Positions 5,523 through 8,057 of a stretch of DNA of 8,057 bases are shown here, piece by piece. A program made the position numbers and the translations under genes. The notes under the pieces were generated by a model. The model worked only from the letters and a program-made list of their open reading frames with translations. It made no database searches and was not told the DNA's origin. The stretch comes from an uncultured Pseudomonadota bacterium (GTDB taxonomy: Bacteria > Myxococcota_A > UBA796 > CAJQPC01): positions 1 to 8,057 of the forward strand of contig CALGIB010000358.1 of NCBI GenBank assembly GCA_937915955.1. Direction: 5' to 3'. The first letter of the stretch is position 1. Every line of letters begins with the position of its first letter.

Positions 5523-6898
5523 AAGGCGCCCTGGTCCTCGTCGGTCTCTCGGGCCTGCAGCGTGGGCTCCCAGTCCAGGGTGTGGCCGCTGACCATCGCG
5601 CCGGAGTCCGGCATCGCGCTGGTCGGCCGATAGTCGGCGTCCAGGCTCGGGTCGGTGCCGGTGGTGTTGTCCTCGTCGCGCAGCACGCCGACGGTCGAGA
5701 AGCCCTCGACCCAGCCCTCGGACAGCCAGTTGCCGTCCAGCCGCACGGTGCCCTCACCCTCGAGGATGCCCAGGTTGCCCTCGGCCCAGACGATGTTGTC
5801 GGTGGCCGAGAGGTAGTGGTCGGCGCTGCTGAGGCGCGCCAGGGTCGTGTTGCCCGTGCGCTTGGAGTGCACCGTGTTGTGGAAGAAGTAGAGCCGCCCG
5901 TTGCGGTAGGCGGCCTCGTCCCCGGAGTCGCCGCCGTAGTGGAGGATCTGGGAGTTGCCCTGGTCCGCACCCTCGATGAGCAGGTTGCCGTAGACCCAGG
6001 CGTCGCCGTACTCGGGGTGGTCCGCGAAGTGGCTGGAGTCGACCAGGTCGAGCTGGCGGTTGCCGTCCTCGATGCGGTTGTAGCGGATGACCAGGCCCGC
6101 GCTGCGGTCCTTCAGGTTGCTGCCGTCCGCGCCCTCGCGCAGGGCCCCGTAGCGGTTGTGCTCGAAGGTGATGCGCTCGGACTCGGTGTAGCTGTTGTGC
6201 TCGTAGGCCGAGCCTACGTTGCCGTTTCCGAAGATCTCGTTGGCCAGGACCTGCACGTCGCTGGAGGCGCTGGCCACGAAGAGCCCGTTGCCGGAGTCGC
6301 TCAGCGCGCAGTCGACGACGTGGAGGTCCGAGCCGGACTCGACGAAGACCGCCGCGGCGTTGTCGTCGTAGGTCTGGGGCTGACCCCGGTCGTCCGTGAA
6401 GCCGTGGCTGCTGTGCGCGGACTGCAGATCGAGGCCCTGGAGCCAGACCCAGCTCGCGCCCTGGCCGGGGCTGCTCGAGCCGCCGATCTTGACCAGCGCC
6501 CGGGTCTCGCTCCAGTAGTCGAGCGCCTGGCGCGTCGTCGCGTCCTGGCCGCTGATGACCGGTCGCTGTCCGTCCGAGGAGCGCAGACCCAGGACGACGA
6601 TGGGGGCGTCCTCGGTGCCCGCGATGTCCACGACCCACTTGGCTGCGTAGGGCTGCTCGCGGTGGTGGATGCGCACCAGGGTGCCTGGCTCCAGGCTCTC
6701 CCAGGGCACCTCTCCCGGCTCGGCGAGGTCCTGGTCGGGGCCCACGTCGTAGACGGTGGTGAAGTCCGCTGGGTCCCAGGACGGGATGAGGTCGAGGGGT
6801 GGCTGCTGCCCGGAGTCCGTCGCCGAGTCGCGGCCGCCGGTCTCGGAGGGCGGGGCGGGCTCGGGGGTGGAGGTGCAGGCCAGCAGAACGCTCAGCAT
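5510..6898 (-). CDS. Right-handed parallel beta-helix lipoprotein, possible polysaccharide-degrading enzyme
   Basis: The product has 462 residues and starts MLSVLLAC, with lipobox cysteine 8 followed by a Pro/Ser/Thr/Asp spacer to about residue 40. An N-terminal cap (70-115, with P99-I-V-V-L-G) leads into the helix. Repeated coils carry the N-G-L-F, H-N-x-Y and Y-N-x-I signatures of pectate-lyase-like folds, for example N204-G-L-F, N223-I/G turns, H234-N-S-Y, H247-N-R-Y, Y273-N-R-I, Y303-G-N-L and H340-N-T-V. The end, D-Q-G-A-F-E-S-D, is the usual tail of such proteins. Homologues, as I recall them, are annotated as polysaccharide-degrading enzymes. Charged residues in the central coils (K263, R265, R281, D284) could line an active cleft as in PL6-type lyases, but this is not established. 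The ATG overlaps the porin stop as TGATG, which fixes the start and implies translational coupling. The open frame continuing upstream to 8029 is only a shadow of the porin gene. Confidence 0.82.
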   Translation of the reverse strand: MLSVLLACTSTPEPAPPSETGGRDSATDSGQQPPLDLIPSWDPADFTTVYDVGPDQDLAEPGEVPWESLEPGTLVRIHHREQPYAAKWVVDIAGTEDAPIVVLGLRSSDGQRPVISGQDATTRQALDYWSETRALVKIGGSSSPGQGASWVWLQGLDLQSAHSSHGFTDDRGQPQTYDDNAAAVFVESGSDLHVVDCALSDSGNGLFVASASSDVQVLANEIFGNGNVGSAYEHNSYTESERITFEHNRYGALREGADGSNLKDRSAGLVIRYNRIEDGNRQLDLVDSSHFADHPEYGDAWVYGNLLIEGADQGNSQILHYGGDSGDEAAYRNGRLYFFHNTVHSKRTGNTTLARLSSADHYLSATDNIVWAEGNLGILEGEGTVRLDGNWLSEGWVEGFSTVGVLRDEDNTTGTDPSLDADYRPTSAMPDSGAMVSGHTLDWEPTLQARETDEDQGAFESD

Positions 6899-8016
6899 CA
6901 GAAGGTCAGCTGGGCGCGCAGGGCGCCGCCTCGGGCGGCCTCGCCCTCGGTCACGCGGTTCTCGGACACGTACTGGGCGGTCAAGCGCAGCACGTCGGGG
7001 TGCTCGCGGTCGACGAAGGGGTAGATGTTCAGTCCCAGGTCCATCCAGCGCGTGGCCTGGGGGTCGAAGCTGCGGTCCTCCTCGGTCCAGCCCACCCGCG
7101 CGATGGGCTCGAGGCCAACGGGGGTGAAGAAGCCGAGCTGTCCGTAGGCTCCGAGGGCCGACTGGGGCCGGCTGGTGAGGTCGTCGACCCGCTGGCGCCA
7201 GAGCACCTCGGCGCCGGCGGAGAGGCCCGAGACCGCGACGCGCAGGGAGCCCGTGGCGCGCAGGTCGTTCACCGAGACCGCCTGGTAGCCGGCCGAGTCG
7301 AAGGCCGTGTAGGGGTGCCAGGCCAGGCCGCCGCCCAACCCCAGCCGGAGGTCGCTGCGCAGCGGGTCGCCCTCGTCGAACTCGAACTCGCCGAGCGGGT
7401 GCAGGTCCACGCGGGCCAGGTAGAGCGCCCCCCGGGTCGAGGAGGACAGGGCGCCGGCGCTGGCGCCGTCGAAGACGCCTGCCTTGACCAGCAGGACGTC
7501 CCCGGCGTTCACGTTCACCAGGCCGCCGAGGTCCTGGTCGGCGATGAAGACGCTGTTGGGGCCGGAGCGCTCGGGGAAGAGCAGGGCTGTGTCCGCGCTC
7601 TGGGCCTGTGAGGTGAAGGGGATGGGCATGCGACCCATCTTCAGGCCGATGACCGGGCTCGGGTTCCAGCTCAGCGAGGCCTCGCGCACGATGTTGCCCA
7701 TCGCCTCGCGGGTGGCGGTGTCGACGCCGTCGACCTTGCCGTCGTTGTCGACGTCCACGGTGCGGACAGAGGTCACGGCGGGGAAGGTGTCGGCCTTGAG
7801 CAGCAGGTAGACCTTGTAGCTGAAGGCCTCCACCGGCTCGCCGCGGGCGACGAGGCCTGCTCGGGAGCCGGTGATGCCGATGTCCAGCTGATCCTCGGGG
7901 ACTGCGGCGTCGCGCACCTGGACCGAGAAGCCGGGGTTCACGAAGCCGGAGAGCTCGACCGCCTCGCGCCAGTCCTCGGCGGCGAGGGCCCTGCCGAGCA
8001 GGAGGGGCAGGATCAC
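6898..8016 (-). CDS. Outer-membrane porin-like beta-barrel protein (OprP/OprO-like)
   Basis: The product has 372 residues. It starts with GTG and a short signal, MILPLLLGRALA, with likely cleavage near residue 12 or 13 (A-L-A/A-E-D). The rest alternates short amphipathic strands and Gly/Asp turns and ends R-A-Q-L-T-F, a terminal Phe as in outer-membrane barrels recognised by BamA. The motifs G128-R-M-P-I-P-F and F147-P-E-R-S-G-P resemble the conserved centre of phosphate-selective porin O/P family proteins; the real substrate is unknown. Residues 88-99 form an inserted calcium-binding-like loop, D-V-D-N-D-G-K-V-D-G-V-D, unusual in a porin. The start overlaps the stop of an upstream gene (GTGA), and its stop overlaps the start of the beta-helix gene (TGATG), so the three are one operon. 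No strong ribosome binding site is visible before the GTG, which fits coupling. A role in uptake of products of the beta-helix protein is inferred. Confidence 0.78.
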   Translation of the reverse strand: MILPLLLGRALAAEDWREAVELSGFVNPGFSVQVRDAAVPEDQLDIGITGSRAGLVARGEPVEAFSYKVYLLLKADTFPAVTSVRTVDVDNDGKVDGVDTATREAMGNIVREASLSWNPSPVIGLKMGRMPIPFTSQAQSADTALLFPERSGPNSVFIADQDLGGLVNVNAGDVLLVKAGVFDGASAGALSSSTRGALYLARVDLHPLGEFEFDEGDPLRSDLRLGLGGGLAWHPYTAFDSAGYQAVSVNDLRATGSLRVAVSGLSAGAEVLWRQRVDDLTSRPQSALGAYGQLGFFTPVGLEPIARVGWTEEDRSFDPQATRWMDLGLNIYPFVDREHPDVLRLTAQYVSENRVTEGEAARGGALRAQLTF

Positions 8017-8057
8017 AGGTCCACCCCAAGGGGGGCGAAGGCCACCGCGGTGTAGTC
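8013..8057 (-). CDS. C-terminal end of an unidentified upstream operon gene (partial)
   Basis: The minus strand from the window edge reads DYTAVAFAPLGVDL and then TGA at 8013-8015. The TGA overlaps the porin GTG start at 8014-8016 by the four-base GTGA arrangement. Codon use is G/C-ending like that of the neighbours. Fourteen codons are too few to assign a family. It is probably the first visible member of the porin/beta-helix operon. Confidence 0.55.
   Translation of the reverse strand, partial: DYTAVAFAPLGVDL

Noticed and set aside
5510..8029. A single 839-codon open frame on the minus strand
   Set aside because: Only its last 462 codons are the beta-helix lipoprotein. The part upstream of 6898 is Arg/Pro/Gly-rich shadow sequence in another frame of the porin gene, which has a signal peptide, barrel pattern and terminal Phe.

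Overview
The window is GC-rich DNA, probably from a member of the Myxococcota or a relative in the former Deltaproteobacteria. I infer this from strong G/C bias at third codon positions and a high density of secreted lipoproteins. An Asp-X low-complexity linker, an FG-GAP/VCBS lipoprotein and a parallel beta-helix protein ending in a GAFE-type tail fit the same picture. No rRNA, tRNA, CRISPR array, transposase or phage gene was seen.

Layout from left to right. Positions 1-157 hold no gene I can support. Positions 158-2028 (minus) hold an FG-GAP/VCBS repeat lipoprotein. Its 5' end is broken by an in-frame TAA and a one-base deletion, so its intact reading frame now begins at a GTG at 1879. Eight bases upstream lies a second lipoprotein gene (2037-2909, minus) with an Asp-X linker and a C-terminal domain resembling the RlpA double-psi beta-barrel. 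The two form an operon. A compact region with three GCATGC motifs separates them from a divergent small lipoprotein of unknown function (2944-3630, plus). Convergent to that, after a 21-base gap, is an unrecognised 573-residue protein without a signal peptide (3652-5373, minus). A 136-base intergenic region (5374-5509) carries a double Shine-Dalgarno arrangement and four copies of TTCGRCACCC at intervals of 21, 21 and 10 bases, which looks like a helically phased operator.

The right part is one tight minus-strand operon. It holds the last 14 codons of an unidentified gene (8013-8057), an outer-membrane porin-like beta-barrel (6898-8016) and a parallel beta-helix lipoprotein (5510-6898). They are joined by GTGA and TGATG start/stop overlaps. 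The porin plus beta-helix pair suggests surface handling of a polysaccharide or oligosaccharide: the lipoprotein would bind or cleave it and the porin would pass it. This is inference.

A common thread is export with very short signal peptides. Four lipoproteins place the lipobox cysteine at residue 8 or 9, with no Lys or Arg in front of it, and the porin signal is only about 12-13 residues. The strongest leads are the phased repeat array, the doubly disrupted FG-GAP gene, the porin/beta-helix operon, the interleaved divergent start codons, and the large orphan protein.
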